From Spirosoma rigui (GTDB taxonomy: Bacteria; Bacteroidota; Bacteroidia; Cytophagales; Spirosomataceae), in assembly GCF_002067135.1 (NCBI RefSeq), contig NZ_CP020105.1:1488001-1552000 (forward strand): a DNA stretch of 64,000 nt, read 5' to 3'. A program made the translations under genes and the position numbers. Below the pieces are notes generated by a model. It was not told the origin of the DNA, made no database searches, and saw only the letters and a program-made list of their open reading frames with translations. This document shows positions 8,935-17,613 of the stretch, piece by piece (the first letter of the stretch is position 1; each line of letters begins with the position of its first letter).

Positions 8935-9621
8935 TCACATCACTTTCTCGCCCCGGCGCAGGGCGTTTACCAGGTTGTGGGCCCGGCGCGTCGGTTCGGG
9001 AACGCGATAGCCGCCGTCGCACTGTAAGGTGAGGGCAATGGCCGTTTCAAGATCGATAAGGTGGCCGGGCGATACGTAGACCGGGCTCACCTTGTTCTTC
9101 GTGCGCAGCGCAGCCCCGATGACGTCCCTGTAATGCGTCATGGGCGACCAGTTGCCGCGTTCGGGCGCGGGCTCTTCGTACTTACCCACCAACACCGACT
9201 TCCCGCAACCGAAGGTAGGCCGGTTCAGAAACAGCCCCGCGTGCGACGCGATGCCGATTCGGCGGGGGTGGGCCGTGCCATGACCGTCGAACATGACCAC
9301 GTCCGGCTCGATCGTGAGCTTCGACCAGGCTTCAAGCAGCGACGGTATTTCCCGAAACGACAGCAGGCCTGGAATGTAGGGGAATGGTGCCGTACTGACC
9401 ACGCCCGCTTCCTCAATGGTTTCCATCGTTGCCAGGTCGATCACGGCTATGCCCGCGTAAACGGCTTCCTCAAACTTATTGAAGGAAATATCGCAGCCCG
9501 CAATGGTTTTGGGTGTGCTCGTCAGCGGCTCAATCCGGATCTGGCTGCGTAGCTGATTTTGCAGGGCAACGGCTTCGGTAGGCGAGAGGTTCCAGTCGTG
9601 AAGGGCTTGGTAGTTGGCCAT
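8935..9621 (-). CDS. nfi: Endonuclease V (deoxyinosine repair)
   Basis: A 228-residue protein with the Nfi signatures: IAGCDISFN (first metal-binding Asp), PYIPGLLSFRE (wedge region), VVMFDGHGTAHPRRIGIASH (second metal-site Asp), and YVSPGHLID near the C-terminus. The enzyme nicks DNA near deoxyinosine made by adenine deamination. It is a single gene, convergent with cbpM with only 37 bases between stops. Confidence 0.93.
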   Translation of the reverse strand: MANYQALHDWNLSPTEAVALQNQLRSQIRIEPLTSTPKTIAGCDISFNKFEEAVYAGIAVIDLATMETIEEAGVVSTAPFPYIPGLLSFREIPSLLEAWSKLTIEPDVVMFDGHGTAHPRRIGIASHAGLFLNRPTFGCGKSVLVGKYEEPAPERGNWSPMTHYRDVIGAALRTKNKVSPVYVSPGHLIDLETAIALTLQCDGGYRVPEPTRRAHNLVNALRRGEKVM

Positions 9622-9775
9622 AACGTAGTTGAGTTGAGGGTCTAACTCCGCACACCGGTGCGTTGTTCCTGTTCACAGGTGCCGATGGTCTAATTGAGTT
9701 CCTGGTTAAGGTGCTCGGGGTATTTTAACGGCTCCGTACGCTTTGTACCCAACAGACGAATCCCCTGGTTTTCCC

Positions 9776-11131
9776 ATGACGCCCCCCGACCTGTACGCCC
9801 TCACGAACGATCGCATCCAATTGGCCCCTGCTACGTTTTCAGGGCAGTTTCGACACCTCGGTCCGGGCTTTATCCTGTCGGCGGCCATTGTCGGGTCGGG
9901 GGAGCTGATTGCAACAACGGCATTAGGGGCCAAAGCGGGCTTCGTGGCCTTCTGGGTCATTCTGATTAGTTGTTTTGTGAAAGTGGCGCTCCAACTCGAA
10001 TTCGGTAAAAACGCCATTTACACGGGCCTGCCCACCATGCAGTCGCTCAACCGCCTGCCGGGTTTGCGGCTGGGGCACGGCCACTGGACCATCTGGCTCT
10101 GGTTGAGTTTGCAGATACTGAAAGTCCTGCAGGTGGGCGGTATTGTTGGGGGCGTGGCGCTGGTGCTCAACATGTCGTTTCCGGCCGTGTCTACCTCCGT
10201 TTGGGCCGTGTTGGCAGCGGCTTCGGCGGGGCTACTCATCTACGGCGGTCAGTATGACTGGGTTGAACGGGGATCGCTGGTTATGATCCTGCTTTTTACC
10301 GGTCTTATTCTTCTGTCGCTGCTTTTGCTGCAGCGGACAAACTATGCCATCAGCGGAACTGAACTGGCCGGGGGCTTGACCTTTTCGTTACCAAAAGCGA
10401 CGGTCGGCGTAGCTATTGCCGCTTTCGGCATCACCGGCGTTGGGGGCGACGAAATCATGTATTACAATTACTGGTGTATCGAAAAAGGCTACGCGGCTTA
10501 TACCGGTCTGGACGACGGCACGGCCGTATGGGCCGAACGGGCGAAGGGATGGATTCGGGTAATGACGCTCGACGCTTTGTGCGCGATGGTCGTTTATACC
10601 ACCGTAACGGCCGCTTTCTACCTGCTGGGTGCATCGCTGCTGCACGCAGCCGGCCGTATCCCCGAAGGCTACGCTATGGTTGAAACGCTCTCGCGTTTGT
10701 TCACTGTTACGCTCGGGCCGGGGGCAAAAGGACTGTTTCTGGTGGGTGCGTTCTTCGTGTTATACTCCACACTATTTACCGCAACGGCGAGCTGGTCGCG
10801 CATTTTTGCCGATGCCTTCGGGCAGCTGGGCTGGGTTCGGTTTGATGATCCGGTGGTGCGGAAAAAGACACTGGCGGCCCTGTCGTGGGGGTTCCCGGCG
10901 CTATGGTGCGTGCTGTTTCTGGTAATAAAGCTACCCGTGCTGATGGTGCTGCTGGGCGGTGCGGCTACGTCGGTACTGCTGCTGGTTGTGATCTGGGCCG
11001 CGCTGCAGTTTCGGTACCGGCAGCTACCCGCCCGCCTGAAACCTACCATTGGCTATGACCTGTGGCTCTGGCTGAGTATCGTAGCGATCCTGGGCGTGAG
11101 CGTCTACGGGGTGTGGCAGTTGGCAGCCTGA
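9776..11131 (+). CDS. Nramp-family transporter with non-canonical metal site
   Basis: About 451 residues and about eleven hydrophobic segments. The first helix GPGFILSAAIVGSGELI aligns with Nramp TM1, but the canonical DPGN metal motif is replaced by GSGE (40-43). In the sixth helix the MPH motif is replaced by a GVGGDE segment. The fold therefore looks Nramp-like while both halves of the transition-metal site are altered. Known divergent Nramp relatives carry Mg2+ or Al3+, so the substrate may not be Mn2+ or Fe2+. I chose the ATG at 9776; the upstream in-frame TTG at 9743 is weaker. Confidence 0.8.
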   Translation: MTPPDLYALTNDRIQLAPATFSGQFRHLGPGFILSAAIVGSGELIATTALGAKAGFVAFWVILISCFVKVALQLEFGKNAIYTGLPTMQSLNRLPGLRLGHGHWTIWLWLSLQILKVLQVGGIVGGVALVLNMSFPAVSTSVWAVLAAASAGLLIYGGQYDWVERGSLVMILLFTGLILLSLLLLQRTNYAISGTELAGGLTFSLPKATVGVAIAAFGITGVGGDEIMYYNYWCIEKGYAAYTGLDDGTAVWAERAKGWIRVMTLDALCAMVVYTTVTAAFYLLGASLLHAAGRIPEGYAMVETLSRLFTVTLGPGAKGLFLVGAFFVLYSTLFTATASWSRIFADAFGQLGWVRFDDPVVRKKTLAALSWGFPALWCVLFLVIKLPVLMVLLGGAATSVLLLVVIWAALQFRYRQLPARLKPTIGYDLWLWLSIVAILGVSVYGVWQLAA

Positions 11132-11135
11132 CGGG

Positions 11136-11759
11136 CTAGTCTACAATTTTGACCCGAATCTGGTGTGGAGCGGGCTGGTTACCACCGAAGTAAAGTCCGG
11201 TTTTGTAAGCGAACGTTTTGTTGTGCGTGAACGGAATAGGTTGACCGCCCATGATCTGATACATCTTCTTGTTGTAGTCGATTTTGATGGTCAGTTTGGT
11301 CGGCGTATTCAGGGCCGTTTCGGCTATTTTGAAATCGATGCGCTTGGCGTCGACATACACATACGCGCCGAGGTCGATGCGGCCCCGCTGCGGGTTCCAC
11401 CGCCAGCCCACGCGCGCGCCGTCAATCTGGTGTGGGGGGGTACCAACGGTAATGTCCTGATTCTTCGAACCAACGAATCCGAGACCAATCACTTTATTCC
11501 AGTCCTGTTCATCGACCTTGCCTACGTCGTAGATGCAGGAGCTATCGAAGGTAACCGTGGCCGATACCTCGCCGGGGCTGAAGAGGATACCAACTTTGCG
11601 TTTGGGCAACGACTCATGGTCACCTGCTTCGATCACAACCCAATCGGGGTTCGAGACCAGAAAATCCGGTACGCAGGCACTCGTCAACAAGCTAATTCCC
11701 AGAATAATACTTTTCGCCTGGATGGCTTTATTACGGAGGAGTGTTAGCAGGGATAGCAT
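11136..11759 (-). CDS. Lipoprotein with DUF1349-like beta-sandwich
   Basis: A 207-residue predicted lipoprotein: a hydrophobic start, then the lipobox LTSAC with Cys29. The remainder is rich in beta-strand patterns typical of concanavalin-like jelly rolls (WNKVIGLGFVGS, IDLGAYVYVD, KLTIKIDYN, GLYFGGNQPAPHQIRVK). This resembles DUF1349 or similar carbohydrate-associated sandwich domains, but I cannot assign a catalytic activity. It is convergent with the Nramp-like gene with four bases between stops. Confidence 0.6.
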   Translation of the reverse strand: MLSLLTLLRNKAIQAKSIILGISLLTSACVPDFLVSNPDWVVIEAGDHESLPKRKVGILFSPGEVSATVTFDSSCIYDVGKVDEQDWNKVIGLGFVGSKNQDITVGTPPHQIDGARVGWRWNPQRGRIDLGAYVYVDAKRIDFKIAETALNTPTKLTIKIDYNKKMYQIMGGQPIPFTHNKTFAYKTGLYFGGNQPAPHQIRVKIVD

Positions 11760-11971
11760 GTGTGTTGACCGGTAATAAGGTATATGTCTACAAATAACGC
11801 TGTAAATCAGTCTTTTTGTTGTCCCGTTGGCTCAAAAATGATTAGTAACTACGGCAGCCGACGGCCCGAGAGGAAGATCATCCGCTGAGTTGACTGCTGT
11901 ATTTATGCTGGCTCAACCCTGAATTATTACTATTCACGACCCCTGGCCAAACACCGTGTTCAACCTTTTTG

Positions 11972-11979
11972 TACCTTTC
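11972..11979 (+). promoter_or_regulatory. Possible -7 element (TACCTTTC)
   Basis: TACCTTTC, one base from TAnnTTTG, about 30 bases before the start of the membrane gene at 12009. The same preceding TTG and core are found upstream of cydA. No good -33 TTG was seen at the usual spacing. Confidence 0.3.
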
Positions 11980-12008
11980 TGCATCATTCCTCTAACACGC
12001 TTTTTTTC

Positions 12009-13256
12009 ATGCAGCCGGCTATACCTTCCTCCTTCCAGCCAACCCGCGAAACATCGGCTATTTCGGTAACGAACTGGCGCTTAGGTATCCCCGTGTACGT
12101 ATACGCCGTGGTGTTCTCGTCGTTCTGCGTCATCATGGGGTTGCTCTGGGACATTATGTGGCACATGAGCATCGGTCGCGATGGGCTGTTTGCGCCCCCC
12201 CACCTGGTCATCTACATTGGGGCTGTCGTCTCCGGCCTGTTCTCTGCCTACCAGATACTGAACCTTACTCTGACCAGGAACCACCCGGACCGGGCTATAT
12301 CGGTGCCGTTCTGGGGTGTTTTCTACGCTCCGCTGGGGGCTATGTTCTGTGTCTGGGGCGCGCTGGCTATGCTTACGTCGGCTCCGTTCGATGACTGGTG
12401 GCACAACACCTACGGCCTCGACGTTCAGATTCTGACCCCGCCCCACACCATTCTGGCTATTGGTATCATGACCGTGCAGTTTGGGGCAATCGTGGGCGTG
12501 CTGGCGCTGCAGAACAAGTACCGGAACGTAGTGATTTCGCCGGATTCCATTGATGGCCGACGGGTAACCCGCCTGAAATGGCTATTTGCCATTGCAGCAG
12601 GGCTGCTGCTGACGATGCTGTTTTCGCTGTTTGCCGAGTCGATGGGCCGTCACAGAACGCATACGTCGTCGTACTACATTACGGCGTCCATCATTCTGCC
12701 GTTTTACCTGCTGGCTGTTGGACGGGCGTCGCTGCTCCGCTGGCCCATCACCACCATTGCGCTGCTGTTCATGCTGTTTATGCTCGCGCCGAGCTGGGTG
12801 CTGCAGTTTTTCCCGGCAACGCCCCGCCTGGGGCCGGTGATGAACCCAATTACTACGTACCAGCCGTTCCTTTTCCCGCCCCTGCTGGTCATTCCGGCGG
12901 TTGCGCTGGACTGGCTGATGCACCGGTTCGACAATCCGCTGGCGGGGCGTAAGCTGAACGACTGGGTGCTGGCTGGCCTGCTGGCCGTTGTCTTGATGGG
13001 TATCCTGCTGGTGGTCCAGTGGCCGTTTGGTGAGTTTCTGCTGAAATCACCCTACGCCCGAAACGGCTTTTTTCTGTCGTATTCGTGGGCGTATGACAAC
13101 TCACCGGACTGGAAATATCGCTTTGATTATGGCCCCTGGAATCTGGAGCCAGCGGCAAAATTTGCCATTGGGTTCGGTAAGGCGCTCGTGTTTGCTACGC
13201 TATCGGCGCGGCTTGGTTTGCTGTGGGGAAACTGGATGAAACGCATCGCCCGCTAA
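12009..13256 (+). CDS. Unassigned multi-pass membrane protein with duplicated D..WH..PPH module
   Basis: A 415-residue protein with about nine or ten hydrophobic segments. I do not recognise a named family. It contains two similar modules: D48-x2-W51-H52-x3-G56-x-D58...PPH(63-65)-x4-IG, and D128-x2-W131-H132-x3-G136-x-D138...PPH(144-146)-x4-IG. The conserved Trp-His and Pro-Pro-His pairs at membrane edges are the kind of residues that bind copper or heme, but this is inference. Another His pair, GRHRTH, lies near residue 215. It is 13 bases upstream of a His-rich exported protein gene, so the two probably form an operon. Confidence 0.8.
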   Translation: MQPAIPSSFQPTRETSAISVTNWRLGIPVYVYAVVFSSFCVIMGLLWDIMWHMSIGRDGLFAPPHLVIYIGAVVSGLFSAYQILNLTLTRNHPDRAISVPFWGVFYAPLGAMFCVWGALAMLTSAPFDDWWHNTYGLDVQILTPPHTILAIGIMTVQFGAIVGVLALQNKYRNVVISPDSIDGRRVTRLKWLFAIAAGLLLTMLFSLFAESMGRHRTHTSSYYITASIILPFYLLAVGRASLLRWPITTIALLFMLFMLAPSWVLQFFPATPRLGPVMNPITTYQPFLFPPLLVIPAVALDWLMHRFDNPLAGRKLNDWVLAGLLAVVLMGILLVVQWPFGEFLLKSPYARNGFFLSYSWAYDNSPDWKYRFDYGPWNLEPAAKFAIGFGKALVFATLSARLGLLWGNWMKRIAR

Positions 13257-13269
13257 GAAAATAGCCCAC

Positions 13270-14952
13270 ATGAACGTCATGAACAAGTCAGGAATTATGC
13301 GGGCCATGTGGCTCCGGCTGCTTTATACGCTCCTTTTCTTCATTACCCTGTCGATCACCGCCGATGCCCACGTGGGTAGTTCGGGCGTTATTGTGCAGCG
13401 GAAAACGGGTAAATACCAGGTGCTCGTTCGTGTGCAGCCACCCGATGTTGTACCGGGCACGGCAAAGGTGACGGTTTTTGTTGAACAGGGGCGCGTAAGC
13501 CGGATTGGCGGTCGCCCTATCTACTTTGATTCGGGCGATAAAGGGGCACCCACGCACGACGAACTAGCACGTGTTGAGGGCAGCCGCTACGAAGGCGATC
13601 TGTGGCTGATGGAGTCAGGCTCATCCAGTGTGGAACTGGAACTGGACGGCCCCGACGGCAAGGCGAAGGTAGTAGTGCCGGTCATGTCCGTTGCTACCGC
13701 CGTGCGGACCATGCCCGAAGGAACGGGCATTGGCCTGGCGTTGATGGGTTTGCTGCTGGTGGTGATGATGATTACGATCATTGGGGCCAGCAATGCCGAA
13801 GGGGTGATGGTACCCGGCCAGACACCCCCTCCCGGCCTCAAACGCAGACGGGCCGTTGGTATGGGCGTGGGTGCTGTGGTTCTGGCACTGCTGCTGGCGG
13901 GGTGGCGGTCGTGGTGGACCAGCTCGGCCGAGTCCTACAAGAATGAGCAGCTGTACCGGCCGCTTCCGATCAGGGCGAGTGTAACGCCCGCAGCCAGTGG
14001 GCCGCAACTCACCATCCGGCTTGACACAACGGGATTCAGCAAAAACGGGCAGAACAGCCGCCAGATCAGCTTTGTCATACCCGATCACGGCAAGCTGATG
14101 CACACGTTCATGGTGCGCCTGCCGGGGCTCGATGCCTTTGCTCACCTCCACCCCGACCGGCGTGATACGCTAACCTACAGGGCAGCCCTGCCTCCGCTAC
14201 CGGGAGGGAAGTACCTGCTCTATTCGGACATAGTATACCGCTCCGGCTACGCCGAAACCTTAACCGATACCGTCGATATTCCGGGCAAGACCGTAGCGGC
14301 TTACGTCCCGCTCGATACGGACGATAGCTGGCTGGTGGCAACGCCTATGGGGGTGAAAGCCGGGGCCGAGAACGTACCGCATCTGGATAACGATATGGTC
14401 GTGTGCGGAAAGCCGGGGGCCAGTACCAGACTGGCCGATGGATCGTCGATGATCTGGATGGATAAGCCAACTACGGTACTGGAGTCAGGGAAGCTGTATA
14501 ACCTTAAATTTGCCGTCGCTGATGCCGCCGGCAAGGCGGTTGCGCTGGAACCTTATCTCGGTATGGGCGGTCATGCCGTGATTCTACGCTCGGACGGGTC
14601 AGTTTATATTCACCTGCACCCGGTGGGAACGTACTCAATGGCGGCCGAAGGGTCGCTGACAGGTCGCCTGGCCGATACCGCCCGGACGTTCCATTACCCG
14701 AGCGCTACCCAGTTTCGGGACAGTATCGACCGCTACGTATCCCGGCTCAAAACACTGCCCGAAGCGGAAAAGAACAAGTTGCTTACGGCTGGTATGCCCG
14801 CTATGAATCATACAATGGCGGTGAATAACATGGTCGCGTTTCCTTATTCATTTCCCCGAGCCGGGCACTACCGCCTGTGGGTACAGGTCAAACGCAACGG
14901 CCAGGTGCTAACGGGCGTTTTCGACACGCAGGTGAATGATCCGCTGCTATGA
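13270..14952 (+). CDS. Unassigned exported membrane-anchored protein with HLHP repeats
   Basis: A 560-residue protein. A signal peptide is predicted to be cut after Ala33, leaving His34 as first residue (HVGSSG), as in CopC and other His-brace proteins. A beta-sandwich-like stretch follows, then two membrane segments (about 155-178 and 196-216), then a large periplasmic part. That part has two related units, one with MHTF...AFAHLHP and one with GHAVIL...YIHLHP. Near the C-terminus GMPAMNHTM is a Met/His cluster. These features suggest copper or another soft metal, but no known family is certain. It is probably co-transcribed with the upstream membrane gene. Confidence 0.78.
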   Translation: MNVMNKSGIMRAMWLRLLYTLLFFITLSITADAHVGSSGVIVQRKTGKYQVLVRVQPPDVVPGTAKVTVFVEQGRVSRIGGRPIYFDSGDKGAPTHDELARVEGSRYEGDLWLMESGSSSVELELDGPDGKAKVVVPVMSVATAVRTMPEGTGIGLALMGLLLVVMMITIIGASNAEGVMVPGQTPPPGLKRRRAVGMGVGAVVLALLLAGWRSWWTSSAESYKNEQLYRPLPIRASVTPAASGPQLTIRLDTTGFSKNGQNSRQISFVIPDHGKLMHTFMVRLPGLDAFAHLHPDRRDTLTYRAALPPLPGGKYLLYSDIVYRSGYAETLTDTVDIPGKTVAAYVPLDTDDSWLVATPMGVKAGAENVPHLDNDMVVCGKPGASTRLADGSSMIWMDKPTTVLESGKLYNLKFAVADAAGKAVALEPYLGMGGHAVILRSDGSVYIHLHPVGTYSMAAEGSLTGRLADTARTFHYPSATQFRDSIDRYVSRLKTLPEAEKNKLLTAGMPAMNHTMAVNNMVAFPYSFPRAGHYRLWVQVKRNGQVLTGVFDTQVNDPLL

Positions 14953-15218
14953 TTGAGTTGAACGAGGGGGCTATTGTCAGGATGGGCTCCTTGTATTAAA
15001 GCGGGTGAAAACACATGCCCGGTTCACCGCTGCTATTTATAGGGAAGGCATCGCTACTGCTCGTCGCCAGTTGATGAGTTATTTGGGTTAAAGCCCCGCT
15101 ATCATTAAGAATTTAACCTGCGTTAGGTACGTATTTTGTTTATAAACAGGTATCAATCAGGGTAATAAAAAGCACAGATGCGTAAGACCGCGAATAGTAT
15201 TTAGACTTTTAACCTGAT

Positions 15219-15344
15219 ATGAAGCGGAAGATCTTACTTGGCTTATTAGTCGTTATGGCTATAACGGTGGGTCTGGTCATCGCAGAGTACTTTATTCTGG
15301 GTAGATCAGGCACTAAAACCGTACAGGTTCAGAAAGTCAAGTAG
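15219..15344 (+). CDS. Small single-helix membrane peptide, 41 residues
   Basis: ATG at 15219 opens a 41-codon frame: a basic start MKRK, a hydrophobic stretch of about 20 residues (about 5-24), and a polar basic tail (TVQVQKVK). A strong intrinsic terminator starts 12 bases after the TAG stop, which supports a real short transcript. No homologue is recognised. It could also be a holin- or toxin-like peptide, but there is no antitoxin partner or antisense RNA evidence. Confidence 0.5.
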   Translation: MKRKILLGLLVVMAITVGLVIAEYFILGRSGTKTVQVQKVK

Positions 15345-15355
15345 TTGAAAAATAC

Positions 15356-15398
15356 AAAATGCCAGCGATAACGCCTGGCGTTATTGCTGGCATTTTTT
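15356..15398 (+). terminator. Intrinsic terminator after the 41-residue peptide gene
   Basis: Arms 15356-15375 and 15377-15397 form a near-perfect GC-containing stem (one wobble) with a tight turn, followed by a run of six T at 15393-15398. A textbook rho-independent terminator on the plus strand. Confidence 0.85.
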
Positions 15399-15586
15399 CA
15401 AGCACTTCGTATACCAGATGTGGTTGTTACAGAAGGCGATGCTAGTCTGAATGGGCCTGCTCAATTTCCAGTGTTCGAAGCTGGACAGGCCATCCTCAAT
15501 GCATGTTTTCGATTGACCTGACCGTCGCTTTTTTGCAACAGATGTATACAGTGGCAAAAATTTAGTCAGACTAAGCAAAGCACTTC

Positions 15587-15958
15587 CTATTTACCAGAAG
15601 ATACAAACCTGGCATCAAAAGAACCCGATGCATGATTACCCTTTAGTATCACTTGATACTCTGTTCCCTTCTGGTTCATTAAATGAACAGAACTGGCTTC
15701 AGAGGATTCAATTTTCTTGCTGAACACACGCTTGGAAGCTGATTTTATAGAAGCCTCCAGGTCTCCAGTGGTTTCCTTGAATTGGTAAGACAGATAGGTA
15801 TCATTACTAGGGACACGGAGTGCGAAAACTTGTTCACCCGTCAGGTCCTTGAACTCGCCTTGGGCAACCTGAGAATTGGACGTGCCTTGCCAGTTGTTGG
15901 TATAAGAACACGAACTGAAAAATGAACTGACAGCAATGCATAGTACGAACCGGATCAT
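15587..15958 (-). CDS. Small lipoprotein of unknown function
   Basis: 123 residues with a short signal and lipobox FFSSC (Cys17). A mixed polar domain follows with strand-like stretches (QVFALRV, YLSYQFKE, YQVILKGNHASGSFDARF). No family is recognised. Codon use looks more AT-rich than in the surrounding core genes, and it stands alone between gene-poor stretches, so recent acquisition or low expression is possible. Confidence 0.6.
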   Translation of the reverse strand: MIRFVLCIAVSSFFSSCSYTNNWQGTSNSQVAQGEFKDLTGEQVFALRVPSNDTYLSYQFKETTGDLEASIKSASKRVFSKKIESSEASSVHLMNQKGTEYQVILKGNHASGSFDARFVSSGK

Positions 15959-16770
15959 TGTAATGGCTTTTAAAGTTGATCAAATAGTGATTCTGTTTAG
16001 TAGTTAGTAGATGAATAGCTGTCTCTTTTGGTTGCACCAGGTCGATACAAATTATTTTTATACGTCAGTAAGTCCGGTAACAGGCGATACGTTACGAGGC
16101 AGAGGATCCCAGTACGATCTCTTTCACAAGTAAGGGCTGTGGATGATGTAATGCGTTGATAGATAGTATAGTTGTGGGCTTTCGCTAAGCGATCACGCGA
16201 TTCAAGCTTCGCTGGTATAGTTGGTGCCCTCGAGGTACCTCAAATCGTTTCGCCCGTTGATCAACTCCCGGTTGATCAACGGGCGAAATCTCAGCAATTG
16301 CCATCCGGCTAAGGGATCTGATTGTAACAACTGCCCCTTCGTGAGCCGTTCAGAGGCAGGAAGAGGGCAGCGGAAAACGCTTACATCATGCCCACGATGA
16401 AACTCGATACGAGCAAATGATGGATTGGTTATTGAGTCGCTTCAGCAACTGGATGCTGTGATATGACCAGCGACGACCGAGCCAGTAATTGGTAACTCAA
16501 TCAACGACTTCAGGTCGCAGTAAACCATCCCCGGAGCCGGTAAGTAGCGGCTAATGTGATGTGTGTGATAGCCAGGATCTTCAATCCGAAAAAGTATATA
16601 CGTCTTACGCCCGTTGAACAATGCAGAATGGTAAGTACTCTGTCAGGGCCTGATCAGTTTTGTGTTATACTGATCGACTTTTGCAACAGCCACCGCACTT
16701 ATGTGAAGAAGTTATTTCGCAAGTGAACGAAGTAATTATAAGACAAGGCCTTATTAAAGAGCAAAATAGG
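15959..16770. other. Gene-poor AT-richer stretch, 812 bases
   Basis: No convincing coding frame on either strand. It contains the perfect hairpin at 16248-16288, described separately. The rest shows no repeat, tRNA or transposase remnant that I can identify. Confidence 0.6.
16248..16288. repeat. Perfect 18-base hairpin in an ORF-free region
   Basis: Arms 16248-16265 and 16271-16288 are exact inverse complements around the five-base loop TCCCG. They contain GTTGATCAAC. There is no T-run on either side, so a terminator is unlikely; an operator or a mobile palindrome is possible. Confidence 0.6.
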
Positions 16771-17202
16771 CTATTGTATTAAGCTTGTAGAATAGCCTTC
16801 CAGTATAATCACTTTACTTCTTGCAGGTGGTATATTTTTGAATTTGCTTCCACGATCAAAAATCGACAAAAGATATCGCTTTTGTGTTTTCAAATCGTCA
16901 ATGATCAACTCCGCTCCATGCTCCCCAGCTAAGTATACGTTAGCTCTGTCAATAGTCTGCGTCAGTAGTTTCTGTTGCGTTTCTCTATCTAAAATAAACT
17001 CATATTGTAGATGTCTACCCTGAAATACCCTGGCTCGAATGCTGCCATGAGGCTCAAGTTTGATAACGACTTTCCCATTCAGGGTTTGTACCACAGTGGA
17101 GCGATCAACACCAGAAGCTTCTTTATAAGATGCCAATAAGAGAAGTGCGAATAAGCCGATCGATGTAAAAAATGCTTTGGTACTAACGTTAGGCTCGTTC
17201 AT
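16771..17202 (-). CDS. Hypothetical exported or membrane-anchored protein
   Basis: 143 residues. A hydrophobic segment at about 10-25 (FFTSIGLFALLLLAS) is followed by a polar domain with HGAELIIDDLKTQKRYLL and a C-terminal hydrophobic strand. No lipobox cysteine and no family recognised. Codon use is AT-richer than the core genes nearby. The start ATG at 17202 is the only good one. Confidence 0.55.
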   Translation of the reverse strand: MNEPNVSTKAFFTSIGLFALLLLASYKEASGVDRSTVVQTLNGKVVIKLEPHGSIRARVFQGRHLQYEFILDRETQQKLLTQTIDRANVYLAGEHGAELIIDDLKTQKRYLLSIFDRGSKFKNIPPARSKVIILEGYSTSLIQ

Positions 17203-17613
17203 CGCCGACGAGATTTAAGTGTATTAATGTCCAGGCGGAAAGATAAACAAATCGACTGTTAAAACTATATTTCTAGTTAATGGGTTTGTACATGAAAGCA
17301 TAGTAAGCAATGTACTCCTTGGGTTGCAAACCTGATCGTTCAGTCAAGTCACTATAAATGTTGTCAGGGACTCTACTCTTTTCCGTTGATTAGCTGGATT
17401 TAACTCCGATCAAGTTAAGGCGATACGTAAGCATTTGTGGGGACGGAGCTATTCATTTAGCTGCGTACGGTACAAATTTGTGAACAGCAAAGACCTTCAG
17501 TATAAAAAAACCGACAAAAAGCGTTCATGTACGTAGCATCACGTAGCCGCAACTTGTCTATACCAACCGAGCCTTAAAGCAGTAGGGAAAGGGGGTTTCT
17601 GCGTTTAGTGGGC
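17203..17613. other. Intergenic stretch of about 410 bases between divergent genes
   Basis: Lies between the starts of a minus-strand hypothetical gene and a plus-strand Tat-exported gene, so it should hold both promoters. I see no clear TAnnTTTG element, hairpin or coding frame in it. Confidence 0.5.

Noticed and set aside
8898-8938. tRNA-like T-loop sequence on the minus strand (GGTTCGAGCC) between cbpM and nfi
   Set aside because: The T stem does not pair, and no anticodon or D arm is found upstream because that space is occupied by nfi coding sequence. Possibly a tRNA remnant but more likely chance.
13602-13946. Alternative frames inside the 560-residue protein gene and similar shadows in nuo and NuoI tail regions
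   Set aside because: High G+C coding DNA gives long frames on other strands. The frames listed as genes carry the family motifs or signal peptides; these do not.
15381-15578. 65-codon minus-strand frame near 15.4 kb
   Set aside because: It runs into the clear terminator at 15356-15398 and shows no domain. Considered as a transposase remnant but no DDE or other motif was visible.
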